A DNA stretch of 64,000 bases, from NCBI GenBank assembly GCA_910587935.1, contig CAJUNP010000009.1:1-64000 (forward strand), read 5' to 3'. Source of the DNA: an uncultured Lachnospiraceae bacterium. GTDB taxonomy: Bacteria > Bacillota > Clostridia > Lachnospirales > Lachnospiraceae. The translations under genes were made by a program, and so were the position numbers. Positions 16,571 through 24,742 of the stretch are shown one piece after another; the stretch's first letter is position 1, and each line of letters begins with the position of its first letter. The notes beneath the pieces were generated by a model that was not told the origin of the DNA, ran no database searches, and was given only the letters and a program-made list of their open reading frames with translations.

Positions 16571-16861
16571 TTATTTAAACAGTTTCGCAAAGAAAGATTC
16601 TCCCTTACCGGATGACAACGCCGCCTCGGAGTAGGTAAAACTGTCAATTTTACCGTCTATATCCACTTCGCCTTTTTCAAGAGTCAGACGGTTTACATGA
16701 AGGTCGTCGCCCTTAATCATTAACATCCCCTGATCCGTTTCCAGCAAAATCTCATGCACGTCAAAAGAAAGTACGTCGCTGACGCCGGTCAGCGTACAGG
16801 AACGGCGGTTTATAAGGGATAGCTTGTGCATCCTTGCTTTCTGGCTGTTTAAGTCTTCCAT
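16571..16861 (-). CDS. yabP: Sporulation protein YabP
   Basis: A 96-residue sporulation protein of the YabP/YqfC family, thought to act at the outer forespore membrane in cortex formation. Family features are the early HKLSLINRRSCTLTGVSDVLSFD, then EILLETDQGMLMIKGDDLHV and the VDIDGKIDSFTYSE end. It is 44 bases upstream of yabQ on the same strand and follows rqcP. In Bacillus the pair yabPQ is in the sigma-E regulon; I could not pick out a sigma-E promoter here with confidence. Confidence 0.93.
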   Translation of the reverse strand: MEDLNSQKARMHKLSLINRRSCTLTGVSDVLSFDVHEILLETDQGMLMIKGDDLHVNRLTLEKGEVDIDGKIDSFTYSEAALSSGKGESFFAKLFK

Positions 16862-16928
16862 TCAAAATCCTCCCCAATCACATACTTGATAGAATATATG
16901 TGCAGGCAGGAAGAAATATACCTTTTGT

Positions 16929-17168
16929 TTAAAGATAACGGAAAAGTTCTTTTGCCTCTTCTTTTTTAGTAGTTTCCTGTATATCCAATACCTCTACTTT
17001 TACTTCCTTATTCCCGAAAGCAATTGTAATAATATCTCCTATATTTACATTGGCAGACGCTTTGGCCGGTTTATCGTTAATCATTACGCGTCCGCCGTCG
17101 CATGCCTCATTGGCCACGGTACGCCGCTTTATCAGCCGCGATACTTTCAAATACTTATCAAGTCTCAA
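16929..17168 (-). CDS. rqcP: RqcP, S4-domain RNA-binding protein
   Basis: A 79-residue S4 protein of the RqcP (YabO/Hsp15) family. In Bacillus it works with RqcH on stalled 50S subunits during alanine tailing of incomplete proteins. The S4 motif starts at residue 1 (MRLDKYLKVSRLIKRRTVANEACDGGRV) and continues with INDKPAKASANVNIGDIITI. Length is usual. Between hup and yabP, the conserved context. Its start lies just past the hup terminator, so it may depend on read-through or a weak promoter of its own. Confidence 0.94.
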   Translation of the reverse strand: MRLDKYLKVSRLIKRRTVANEACDGGRVMINDKPAKASANVNIGDIITIAFGNKEVKVEVLDIQETTKKEEAKELFRYL

Positions 17169-17199
17169 CTTAAGTCTCCTTTTCTGTCTTTATATAGAA

Positions 17200-17230
17200 A
17201 AAAGGGAACCTGTCCCCCAGGTTCCCTAAA
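17200..17230 (-). terminator. Attenuator/terminator after hup
   Basis: A 9-bp stem (17204-17212 with 17218-17226, 5-nt loop) is followed on the minus strand by a CTTTTTTCT tract. It lies 20 bases past the hup stop and before rqcP, so it likely lowers expression of the following genes relative to the abundant HU protein. Confidence 0.85.
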
Positions 17231-17250
17231 AGCCTCTTGTCAAATTCTGC

Positions 17251-17526
17251 TTATGCGTTAAGCTCGTCCTTTAAAGCCTTGCCTGCTTTGAACTTAGGAG
17301 CCTTGGATGCAGCAATCTGCATAACCTTTCCGCTCTGAGGATTTCTTCCTTCTCTGGCAGCTCTCTGAGATACTTCGAAGGTACCGAAACCAACTAACTG
17401 TACTTTACCGCCTTTTTTTAATTCTGCTGCAACAACATCTGTAAAAGCCTTTAAAGCCTTCTCTGCATCTTTTTTGGATAATTCAGCTTCCTGAGCCATA
17501 GCTGCTACTAATTCAGTTTTGTTCAT
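17251..17526 (-). CDS. hup: HU family nucleoid protein
   Basis: A 91-residue histone-like DNA-bending protein that acts as a dimer across the nucleoid. The start MNKTELVAAMAQEAELSKKDAEKAL and the DNA-binding arm core GFGTFEVSQRAAREGRNPQSGK are unmistakable. AGGAGG lies 8 bases before the ATG. A strong promoter (17594-17622) and an immediate terminator fit high expression. It is in the clostridial mazG-hup-rqcP order. Confidence 0.97.
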   Translation of the reverse strand: MNKTELVAAMAQEAELSKKDAEKALKAFTDVVAAELKKGGKVQLVGFGTFEVSQRAAREGRNPQSGKVMQIAASKAPKFKAGKALKDELNA

Positions 17527-17593
17527 GTTGAACTCCTCCTATGATCTGAGTTTACAATTTATAATATAACGCTTCTTTAAACGCCTATACATA

Positions 17594-17622
17594 TATATAG
17601 ACGTTTTCCCATAGTTTGTCAA
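17594..17622 (-). promoter_or_regulatory. hup promoter with flanking dyad
   Basis: On the minus strand TTGACA (17617-17622), 17 bases and TATATA (17594-17599). An imperfect dyad of the form AAACGYCTATA spans about 17579-17606, over the -10 and start site, and could be an operator or a 5' hairpin. Confidence 0.7.
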
Positions 17623-17647
17623 GTTTTTTTGCCCTTTTTAGGTTTTT

Positions 17648-18376
17648 TTAAGTATTTTTTATATATAAATCAGACGGTTCATAACGCTCAATTAAATCTT
17701 CGATTTTATCCGTCAAAATCTGCTCCGGAGCCAGTTTATACCGGCGGCAGATGTCCGCAGCCGTAAGAAGCAGTTCTCCCATTGTATCCGTTAAGCCTGC
17801 GTCATACGGTTCGGGTTCCAAAGCTTCCATCCGCTTTACAAGCTGTTTTAAATACGCTGCGGCCTCTTTAAAATCACGGCGGCTTTCATAATTCTTATGA
17901 ATCTTCTTCGTAACTTTCACGGCCCGGGTTAAAGACGGTAATTCCGGCGGTATTTCCCTGAGGGGAGATTCGATCCAGCTTTTGCCTTCCTTTTCCGCTT
18001 TCTTTATCTCTTCCCAGTTATTCAGCACCTGGTCGGAATTTTCGGCATGAACGCTTCCAAAAACATGAGGATGCCGGCGGATCATCTTTTCCGACACGGT
18101 ATTAATCACATCTTCTATCGTGAATAGTCCCTCTTCCTGCGCGATCTGGCTGTGCATAACTACCTGCAGCAGCAGGTCTCCCAGCTCCTCCTGCATATTT
18201 TCCGAATTACCGGTCTGATCATATATGCGGATTGCACAAACCAGTTCGGCTGCTTCTTCCATAACACATGGCTTTAATGAAGTATGCGTCTGTTCCCGGT
18301 CCCACGGACACCCGTTTTCACCCCGCAGTGTTTCAATAATCTTTAAAAATTCCTCAAACGTATTATTTTTATTCAT
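17648..18376 (-). CDS. mazG: MazG nucleoside triphosphate pyrophosphohydrolase
   Basis: A house-cleaning enzyme (242 residues) that hydrolyses NTPs to NMP and pyrophosphate. The signature CPWDREQTHTSLKPCVMEEAAEL near residue 23, with the EExxE metal site, and MQEELGDLLLQVVMHSQIA (ExxxD) near residue 60 are intact. The usual MIRRHPHVFG and NWEEIKKAEK segments follow, and a shorter second MazG-like half completes the bacterial two-domain form. It is 12 bases after the PEGA gene on the same strand and just upstream of the hup promoter. Confidence 0.96.
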   Translation of the reverse strand: MNKNNTFEEFLKIIETLRGENGCPWDREQTHTSLKPCVMEEAAELVCAIRIYDQTGNSENMQEELGDLLLQVVMHSQIAQEEGLFTIEDVINTVSEKMIRRHPHVFGSVHAENSDQVLNNWEEIKKAEKEGKSWIESPLREIPPELPSLTRAVKVTKKIHKNYESRRDFKEAAAYLKQLVKRMEALEPEPYDAGLTDTMGELLLTAADICRRYKLAPEQILTDKIEDLIERYEPSDLYIKNT

Positions 18377-18388
18377 AAGTTTTTCCTT

Positions 18389-19849
18389 TTAATCTTTTTT
18401 ATCCAATTCTACAAATGAATAACTGGCATCCCTTTTTTCATTGTCCACACTGATGGTATAACTCCGTGTTTCGTAACCGCTTTTTCTTAAAGTGATTACA
18501 TGCATACCGCTTGTTTTCTGAAAACTGACCGGACAAACTCCTATATAATTCCCATCCAGATAAACCTCCGCTCCGGCCGGATTATCAATATATACTTTAT
18601 AAGAATTGGAAGCGGGCGGATTATCCGATCCGCTGACCGTGCCGCCGCCATTATTCTTGTCATTAGAGCTGACACTCTGATTCCCGCTCACGGAACCGGA
18701 GGAATTGTTACCGCCGTTATCATTGTCCTGATTCTTATCCTGCGTTGTGCCGCCGTTATTATTTGTATCGCTTTCCTTTTCGGTATCGTCCGCTTTGTCC
18801 AGCACAATGCTGATTCCTGCCGATTCTTCGGCTACCTTTAAGTAACTTGTCGAAGTTTTATATCCCTCCGCTTTTACCATTAACTGATGGATTCCGTATT
18901 CCAATGAAACCGGCGCGCTGATGTCAACCGGTTCCCCGTCAACAAATACTTCCGCTTCTGCCGGGCTTACGGAAAACAGAACGGTTCCTGTTTTGACCCC
19001 TTCACCTTTCAGATCCGATATATCAAGAGTAACTTCTTCGTTTCGGTTAATGGTAACTTGTTTTATACCGCCGGAGCCTTCATGGCTGATCAGTACCTCA
19101 TAAGTTCCCTCGGGAACGGTCAGAAGCATGTCCTCCGTAATCTTTTGAATGTTGGATTGTCCTACTTCAATCCAGCCGCCGATAAAATATTCATCTCCCG
19201 CAAGGCGCAGATATCCGTGCCCCCGTTCGATCTGCACGCTGTATACGCTGGTGCCTATGCCGCTTATGGTCAATACATCCGCCGCATTAATATCCATTAG
19301 TTCCATTCGTTTGGAATCCTGCATTACTATCAAATCGTTGGAAAATTTATATATGTCGTCTCCGACCGAGAGGGCTTTTCTGGCTTCGTTAATCTCAAAA
19401 CGGGTTACCTGACGGCTGCTCCATGCTTCGCCTGAAATCTGAAGCGTATTTAATTTTTTGGAATTCTTTAAGAAGGTAACGTCTACGATATTTCCCTCCT
19501 GCACCTGGCTTAATGCCAGAGGGCTTTGGTATTTATCGTAAAACGCGGTGGTTCCGTCGTAGCTTAAAGTATAGTTTTTACCTTTTGTCAGATTAAAAAA
19601 GGTTAGTGTGCTTTCCTCCTCATTTTTAGACAGAAGCACGGATGTATCCTTCGAATCGTACGTTCCCGGCAGTAGAATCTGATAGCTTTTATCATGATCC
19701 GCCTCCGGTGTACTCTTCCCGTTATCCGGCGCCTGAAACGCGCATCCGCAGATGCAGCACCCTGTAATAAACAGCAGCAGGGCGCAGCAAACGGCTCCGA
19801 ATCCTGTATTTTTCTTAACAAAATTCTTCAACTGGTACTTCCCACACAT
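18389..19849 (-). CDS. PEGA-domain surface lipoprotein
   Basis: A 486-residue protein with a basic N-terminus, a hydrophobic stretch and a Cys-rich lipobox region (LLFITGCCICGC, about residues 25-36), so probably lipid-anchored outside the membrane. At least two PEGA domains are visible: GTVLFSVSPAEAEVFVDGEPV (about 290-310) and NPAGAEVYLDGNYIGVCPVSF (about 425-445). An Asn/Gly/Ser-rich linker separates them. PEGA domains are small beta folds common in surface proteins; no enzyme motif is seen. GAGGT lies 7 bases before the ATG. Upstream of mazG with a 12-base gap, so probably co-transcribed; role unknown. Confidence 0.85.
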   Translation of the reverse strand: MCGKYQLKNFVKKNTGFGAVCCALLLFITGCCICGCAFQAPDNGKSTPEADHDKSYQILLPGTYDSKDTSVLLSKNEEESTLTFFNLTKGKNYTLSYDGTTAFYDKYQSPLALSQVQEGNIVDVTFLKNSKKLNTLQISGEAWSSRQVTRFEINEARKALSVGDDIYKFSNDLIVMQDSKRMELMDINAADVLTISGIGTSVYSVQIERGHGYLRLAGDEYFIGGWIEVGQSNIQKITEDMLLTVPEGTYEVLISHEGSGGIKQVTINRNEEVTLDISDLKGEGVKTGTVLFSVSPAEAEVFVDGEPVDISAPVSLEYGIHQLMVKAEGYKTSTSYLKVAEESAGISIVLDKADDTEKESDTNNNGGTTQDKNQDNDNGGNNSSGSVSGNQSVSSNDKNNGGGTVSGSDNPPASNSYKVYIDNPAGAEVYLDGNYIGVCPVSFQKTSGMHVITLRKSGYETRSYTISVDNEKRDASYSFVELDKKD

Positions 19850-19941
19850 CTTAATACCTCATTTTGTGTTTTATTTTCTGTTTTATCATACCACAATTTA
19901 TTCATATTTCCCAGAGCGTGTTTAAAAATTGCTTACCGCCT

Positions 19942-20931
19942 TTACAAGGTTCGGAACACTTTATCCAGAAACTGCTGTTTTGCAGGCTCCTGCTGCAAAA
20001 CCTTCTGTAACTTTTCCATATTTTTCCCGGGAATCCACGCTTTTGCGGAATTATAATAAAAATTTACTATTTTCCAAAATTTCTCGGGATAAGCAAAACG
20101 GTAATACAGGTTAATTCTCTCCGCGGCTGATAAAGGGCGGATCTGAACATACGCTTTCAGAAGACGTTCGCCTGCGGACACGGTCCAATTGCTTTTTTCC
20201 AGAATCTTTCTCATAAAAAGGTACAGGTCTCTGGATGGCTGATCCAAAACAAATTTTTCAAAATTAATGACTGCCATCTGTCCGTCTGTTACCAAAATAT
20301 TATGATGCTGGTAATCACCGTGGCACAATATTCCCTGTTGTCGGATTTCTTCTTCCTTTTCCAGATTGCCATAGGACTTGTAATCCTCTAAAATTTCGGC
20401 GGCCTGCTCCATGAAAAAATCCAGATGACTGTTTAAAAATAACTCAAATTCTGTTTTCTGGCTTTTTTCCCGCAGAAAACGTCTTACTTTTTTTAATTCC
20501 CTGTTATGGCGTTCATATTCTTTTTGAAGGCTGAACACCGGAAAGCTGTCCGGAAGCGGCTCTCCTTCCAATTTCATATACTGATGAAGATCCGCAAGGG
20601 TACATACGGCGCGTTCACATTCTCCCATATCCTTTACGTTACATTCTCTGCCGTCCAGCCAGGTTTTAACCATGTATTTGGTTCCGTCCGCATCTACCGT
20701 AAAAAGCTCGCCTTCTTTATTTTTCAGAATGGAGTCTACCGGAACGGCACAGTTTTCCTGCAGTTGCGTCAGCAGCAAGTTAAGCGTCGCCGCCTTCTCT
20801 TTGGAGCCTGTGAATTCCGTTAAAACATAGAGTCCCTGCCGACTCTCGCAAAGAATTACCCCCCGCCCCTTTTTGGTGCGTACCACCTCGATATCATATT
20901 GATCCAATATGCTGACAGCTCTGTCGTTCAC
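19942..20931 (-). CDS. CotS-like spore coat kinase-fold protein
   Basis: A 329-residue protein of the CotS/aminoglycoside-phosphotransferase fold found on spore coats. The catalytic-loop equivalent is ILCHGDYQHHNILV near residue 210. The metal-binding DFG equivalent reads AVINFEKF, with Asn where active kinases have Asp; this substitution is common in clostridial CotS proteins as I remember them, so activity is uncertain. The segment RDLYLFMRKILEK is typical of the group. The start is GTG at 20931 after AGGAGG. It stands alone between cca and the PEGA gene. In a spore former it would be expected to be made in the mother cell. Confidence 0.85.
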   Translation of the reverse strand: MNDRAVSILDQYDIEVVRTKKGRGVILCESRQGLYVLTEFTGSKEKAATLNLLLTQLQENCAVPVDSILKNKEGELFTVDADGTKYMVKTWLDGRECNVKDMGECERAVCTLADLHQYMKLEGEPLPDSFPVFSLQKEYERHNRELKKVRRFLREKSQKTEFELFLNSHLDFFMEQAAEILEDYKSYGNLEKEEEIRQQGILCHGDYQHHNILVTDGQMAVINFEKFVLDQPSRDLYLFMRKILEKSNWTVSAGERLLKAYVQIRPLSAAERINLYYRFAYPEKFWKIVNFYYNSAKAWIPGKNMEKLQKVLQQEPAKQQFLDKVFRTL

Positions 20932-21029
20932 ACTGATTCCTCCTAATCCATATGCATATCACCGACCGGCTTTATGGTCTACCCTATCATATGAGAAGGA
21001 ATTGTTAAGTATGAATAAAGTTTGGAAGT

Positions 21030-22358
21030 TTAAAGCGGCAGGAATGTAAGCAGCGTTTCTTTGCGGTTTAAATCCGGATTTTCCAGAACAATCTGAAGCA
21101 GATTTTCAAGTGTTTCTCCAATCTCCCTGCCCGGCTTCATGCCGCTTTGAATCAGATCGCTGCCGTTGACCGCCAGCGTTTTTAAGGAAACGCAGTCTTG
21201 TCGGGCCTGTATTTCGTGATATTTTGTCTTCCAGCCGTCCAGATTCTTTTGTTTTTCTTTTTTTCTGTAAGCGCTCTGTGCGTCAAGATCCGCCTGACGC
21301 ACCATAAGAAAAAGCGGGAACAGATCTTCGCCAATTTTAAAGATTCCCCTTCGTACAGCGGAATCTGCAGGATCGACTCCGTTACCATAATCATGATAAA
21401 GAACAAGCCGGGTAACCTTGCGTATGGTATCGTTGTCAAACCGCAAACGCTCTAATATATCCTGCGCCATCTGCCGGCTGACCGCGGCGTGGCCGTGAAA
21501 GTGATCCAATCTCTGAGCGTCCGTGGTCTTCGTCTCCGCTTTCCCCAAATCATGGAACAGCATGGTAAGGCGAAGCGTTTTGTCAGGCGGCGCGGCTTTC
21601 ATGGAATGTAAAATATGTTCTCCCACATTATAACAATGATGGGGATTATTTTGTTCCGTTTCCATGGCCCTGTCGAATTCAGGCAGGATTACTTTTGTCA
21701 CGCCATATCGGTAAGCAGTCCGCAAAAAATCGGGATTCGGGGACGTAACCAGCTTTACCAGCTCTGTCTGTATCCGTTCGACGCTGATTTTCGTCAAAGA
21801 CGGCGCCAGAAGCTTTATGGCTTCCGCGGTATTTTGTTCAATCTGATACCCCAGCTGGGCGGAAAAACGGACGGCACGCATGATCCGCAGGGCGTCTTCC
21901 GAAAAACGCTGCGCCGCGTCGCCCACACACCGGATTTTTCCCGCACGCATATCTTCTCTTCCGCCAAAAAGATCAATCATTCCTTCTTTTTCATTATAAG
22001 CCATGGCGTTTATTGTAAAATCACGCCGCTTTAAATCTTCTTCCAGACTGGGGGTAAAGATCACCTCTTTCGGATGGCGGCCATCCTCATATTTACCGTC
22101 AATCCTGTACGTAGTTACCTCAAACCCTTCTTTTTCCAGCATAACGGTAACGGTTCCATGCACAATCCCGGTATCGATCGTATGGCCGAACAGGGCCTTT
22201 ACCTGCATGGGCTGTGCGGAAGTCGTAATATCCCAGTCGTCGGGAGTTCGTCCCAAAATACTGTCCCGGATGCAGCCGCCTACGGCGTAGGCTTCATAAC
22301 CGGCGCTTTGTATGGTATTTATAATCCGTTTTACCTTTTCCGGTAATTCTATATACAT
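21030..22358 (-). CDS. cca: CCA tRNA nucleotidyltransferase
   Basis: An enzyme (442 residues) that adds or repairs the 3' CCA of tRNAs, needed here because the tRNAs in this window lack encoded CCA. The N-terminal nucleotidyltransferase site reads AVGGCIRDSILGRTPDDWDITT (about 20-41) and RRDFTINAMAYN follows near 111. An HD domain (MLFHDLGKAETKTTD) is near residue 267, giving the HD-containing bacterial type. It starts three bases after the tatD stop and is co-oriented with it. Confidence 0.96.
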   Translation of the reverse strand: MYIELPEKVKRIINTIQSAGYEAYAVGGCIRDSILGRTPDDWDITTSAQPMQVKALFGHTIDTGIVHGTVTVMLEKEGFEVTTYRIDGKYEDGRHPKEVIFTPSLEEDLKRRDFTINAMAYNEKEGMIDLFGGREDMRAGKIRCVGDAAQRFSEDALRIMRAVRFSAQLGYQIEQNTAEAIKLLAPSLTKISVERIQTELVKLVTSPNPDFLRTAYRYGVTKVILPEFDRAMETEQNNPHHCYNVGEHILHSMKAAPPDKTLRLTMLFHDLGKAETKTTDAQRLDHFHGHAAVSRQMAQDILERLRFDNDTIRKVTRLVLYHDYGNGVDPADSAVRRGIFKIGEDLFPLFLMVRQADLDAQSAYRKKEKQKNLDGWKTKYHEIQARQDCVSLKTLAVNGSDLIQSGMKPGREIGETLENLLQIVLENPDLNRKETLLTFLPL

Positions 22359-22361
22359 GCG

Positions 22362-23150
22362 CTACCTCTCTGTCCCCAAACGTGGAACCTTTGTAAAAAG
22401 TCTGTATGCATTTTCCATGGTAACTTCTTCCACTTCCCGGGGCGTAATGCCTTTGACGGCCGCAAGCTCCTGCACCACGCCGGGAAGATACAGCGAGCTG
22501 TTTCTTTTGCCCCGGTAAGGAACCGGCGCAAGATAGGGGCAGTCTGTCTCAAGCAGAATTTTGTCTATGGGAATGTATGCGGCGGCTTCTTTCAGTTTTC
22601 TGGCATTTTTGAAAGTTATAACTCCTCCGATTCCGAAATAGAATCCCATTTCCAAAAAAATTTGGGCGGATTCTTTCGTATAGGAATAGCAGTGTATTAC
22701 GCCGGTCATTGTTTCCGTCCATTCCTGCCGCAACATGTCAATAGTGTCCTTAGCCGCTTCTCTTGAGTGTATAATTACCGGGAGGTTCATTTCTTTTGCC
22801 AGCTTCAGCTGACGGTTAAACCAATACTTTTGCAGTTCTTTCTCCGGCTCGTCCCAATAATAGTCCAGGCCGATCTCGCCTACCGCAACCGCTTTTTCCA
22901 GACCGCACTGTTCCTTAAGCCACTGGTACTTTTCCTCATTAAGCTCTTTTACTCCTTCCGGATGTATGCCTATGGCGCCGTAAAGAAAAGGATATTCCTG
23001 CATTAACCGTATTGTTTTTTCATTGGATGCCAGCGTAGCTCCTGCATTAATCACTTTTGCAATGCCATGGGCCGGCAGGCTTGTCAAAAGCGGTTCTCGA
23101 TCTTCGTCAAAAGCTTCGTCATCGTAATGAGTATGTGTATCAAATAGCAT
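22362..23150 (-). CDS. tatD: TatD family metal-dependent DNase
   Basis: A TIM-barrel hydrolase (262 residues) with 3'-5' DNase activity in studied members. Metal ligands are visible: FDTHTHYDD at the start (HxH), GEIGLDYYW near residue 90, PVIIHSREA near 125, and the final LLETDCPYLAP near 200. I chose ATG 23150, 7 bases after AAAGGA; an in-frame TTG at 23156 overlaps the ribosome site. It is paired with cca on the same transcript. Confidence 0.95.
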   Translation of the reverse strand: MLFDTHTHYDDEAFDEDREPLLTSLPAHGIAKVINAGATLASNEKTIRLMQEYPFLYGAIGIHPEGVKELNEEKYQWLKEQCGLEKAVAVGEIGLDYYWDEPEKELQKYWFNRQLKLAKEMNLPVIIHSREAAKDTIDMLRQEWTETMTGVIHCYSYTKESAQIFLEMGFYFGIGGVITFKNARKLKEAAAYIPIDKILLETDCPYLAPVPYRGKRNSSLYLPGVVQELAAVKGITPREVEEVTMENAYRLFTKVPRLGTER

Positions 23151-23210
23151 ATCCAAATCCTTTCGATTTACAAATTATTTATTTTTTCTTAAATTTTATT
23201 TAAAAAAAGC

Positions 23211-23239
23211 TTGCAAACTGACACATATTATACTATAAT
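23211..23239 (+). promoter_or_regulatory. tRNA-Lys promoter
   Basis: TTGCAA (23211-23216), a 17-base spacer and TATAAT (23234-23239), 22 bases before the mature tRNA 5' end. Confidence 0.85.
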
Positions 23240-23261
23240 AACACTTGCGTTGTAAATATAC

Positions 23262-23334
23262 GCGCCTTTAGCTCAGTTGGTAGAGCAGTAGACTCTTAAT
23301 CTATTTGTCCAGGGTTCGAGTCCCTGAAGGCGCA
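23262..23334 (+). tRNA. tRNA-Lys (CTT)
   Basis: The acceptor GCGCCTT pairs with AAGGCGC, discriminator A; D-arm GCTC/GAGC; anticodon loop CTCTTAA (anticodon CTT); T-loop TTCGAGT. CCA is not encoded. It overlaps the 3' end of the opposing fur-like gene by 39 bases. Confidence 0.96.
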
Positions 23335-23796
23335 TCCAGGCACCGATTTTGGAGACGTAAGAGCTCTGGGGTTGGTGTTTTTTTGTTCGGCACAGCCGTT
23401 GCAATACCCATAAATTTCCACACGATGCCCCGTTACCGTAAATGCTTCTTCCTCTATCCTTACATGTTTCATGGGGCATACCTTCAGGGGAATTTTTTTG
23501 CGGCAGTTTAAACAGATCGCATAGTGCAGGTGTTCGCCGCGGTTCCACATATAGAGCGCGGTATCTTCCCCCATTAAGGTTGATTTAAGCACCATGTTTT
23601 TTTCTTCAAAAGCCGTCAGAATCCGGTAAATGGTTGAAACCGCATAGCCGGTTTGTCCCCTTTGCAGAATCCGGTTATAGATTTCCTGGGCGCTTAGGGG
23701 TTCTCCCGTTTCAATCAGAATATGATAAACATCTTTTCTCTGTTTCGTCCACTTGATTCCGGACGGATATGACTCGGCAAAAGATTTACCGCTCAT
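23296..23796 (-). CDS. Fur family metal-responsive regulator with an odd C-terminus
   Basis: A Fur/Zur/PerR-type repressor (166 residues). The winged helix spans about residues 15-75 (KQRKDVYHILIETGEPLSAQEIY, then VSTIYRILTAFEEKNMV). The metal/dimer region has HLHYAICLNCRKK, a CPMKH segment and a second CNGC pair, giving two CxxC zinc motifs. The expected end is near CNGCAEQK (about residue 138); the frame instead continues for ~28 residues through the tRNA-Lys terminator and stops inside the tRNA gene. It follows the permease gene by 24 bases, so the pair is probably autoregulated through the box at 24691-24713. The metal (Zn, Mn or Fe) cannot be told from sequence. Confidence 0.85.
   Translation of the reverse strand: MSGKSFAESYPSGIKWTKQRKDVYHILIETGEPLSAQEIYNRILQRGQTGYAVSTIYRILTAFEEKNMVLKSTLMGEDTALYMWNRGEHLHYAICLNCRKKIPLKVCPMKHVRIEEEAFTVTGHRVEIYGYCNGCAEQKNTNPRALTSPKSVPGCAFRDSNPGQID
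23339..23386 (+). terminator. Strand-specific terminator of tRNA-Lys
   Basis: About 14 pairs, several of them G-U, join CACCGATTTTGGAG to CTCTGGGGTTGGTG, followed by T7. Because it relies on G-U pairs, the complementary strand cannot form the same hairpin, so the opposing fur-like mRNA is not affected. The sequence also encodes residues ~140-155 of that protein. Confidence 0.75.
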
Positions 23797-23820
23797 CTTA
23801 GTTCCTCCATTTCCTTTGCA

Positions 23821-24666
23821 TTACACCTGTATTCCGGAAAGTTCCAGTAAAATCCCCGCGGCCGTTCCGATCAGATACAGGAGCGCAATAATACGGATGC
23901 ACTCTTTTTTATTTTCGTTAACTCTGCACAAAACCAATATCCCTATGCCGGCGCCGGCCAGCAGCCCTGCCATCATGGCTCCGAAACTGATAATATTCTG
24001 TAAGTAAAGCTGCGTAATCAGAATGGAAGAAGCGCAGTTTGGTATCAGTCCGATAAGTCCGGCAAGAAACACTACCATTAGGGAACGGTTTAAAAGCAGA
24101 CCTGACAACACATCTTCTCCCAAATAATGCATAAAACAATTTAAGATAAAACTGATTATGAGAAGAAAAGCAAAGATCTGGAGGCTGTGCTTCAATGCCG
24201 AACGGAAAACGCCTTTTTCACAGTGGCAATGCTGCTGTTCGCACAATTGATGAATTCTGTTTTCTTCCACTGATTTTTTGCGGAAAATGAAGTCAATAAG
24301 CAGTCCTGCCAGTACGGCAATTCCTATCTTCCACGTAAGTATCTTCAATATAACTGTCAGGGACACGGATTCGGAAAGCAGAATCGGAAGCATCTCATCG
24401 GAGGTAGACAAAAAAATGGCCATTAAAGTACCTGCTGTGATAATTCTTCCTGCATATAAATTGGATGCGGCGGCGGAAAATCCGCATTGGGGAACAATGC
24501 CCAGGATTCCGCCGATGACAGGCCCGAAAGCGCCTGATTTTTGAATGGCTTTTTTGGCTTTGTCACCGGCTTTATGTTCTAAAAGCTCCATCAAAAGATA
24601 GGTAACAAGCAAAAAAGGAAAAACTTTTATGTTGTCTATACATGTGTCTAAGATTATGTCTGTCAT
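23821..24666 (-). CDS. Metal efflux-type permease (putative manganese/arsenic-efflux family)
   Basis: A polytopic membrane protein (281 residues) with about eight to ten segments in two related halves. Each half has a Pro-x-Cys motif: IVPQCGFSAAASNLYAG in the first and LIPNCASSILITQLY in the second. This matches the family I remember under the names putative manganese transporter or arsenic efflux protein. The loop between halves holds HQLCEQQHCHCEK (His/Cys-rich), a likely metal-binding site. ATG 24666 follows GGGAG by 7 bases; a longer start at 24702 would run into the operator. It is co-transcribed with the fur-like gene. Confidence 0.75.
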   Translation of the reverse strand: MTDIILDTCIDNIKVFPFLLVTYLLMELLEHKAGDKAKKAIQKSGAFGPVIGGILGIVPQCGFSAAASNLYAGRIITAGTLMAIFLSTSDEMLPILLSESVSLTVILKILTWKIGIAVLAGLLIDFIFRKKSVEENRIHQLCEQQHCHCEKGVFRSALKHSLQIFAFLLIISFILNCFMHYLGEDVLSGLLLNRSLMVVFLAGLIGLIPNCASSILITQLYLQNIISFGAMMAGLLAGAGIGILVLCRVNENKKECIRIIALLYLIGTAAGILLELSGIQV

Positions 24667-24690
24667 AGCAATGCTCCCGTCGGCAAAGAA

Positions 24691-24713
24691 TTGCAAATGC
24701 AAATCATTTGCAA
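24691..24713 (-). promoter_or_regulatory. Fur-type operator before the permease-fur operon
   Basis: A perfect 9-bp dyad, TTGCAAATG-N5-CATTTGCAA, contains an inner 7-1-7 repeat, TGCAAAT-C-ATTTGCA (24698-24712), the usual geometry of Fur-family boxes. It lies 25 bases before the permease start. A TTGACA on the minus strand (24741-24746) could be the -35 of the same promoter. Confidence 0.8.
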
Positions 24714-24742
24714 CTAGAAGTTTATCATATTTTTGCTATTTG

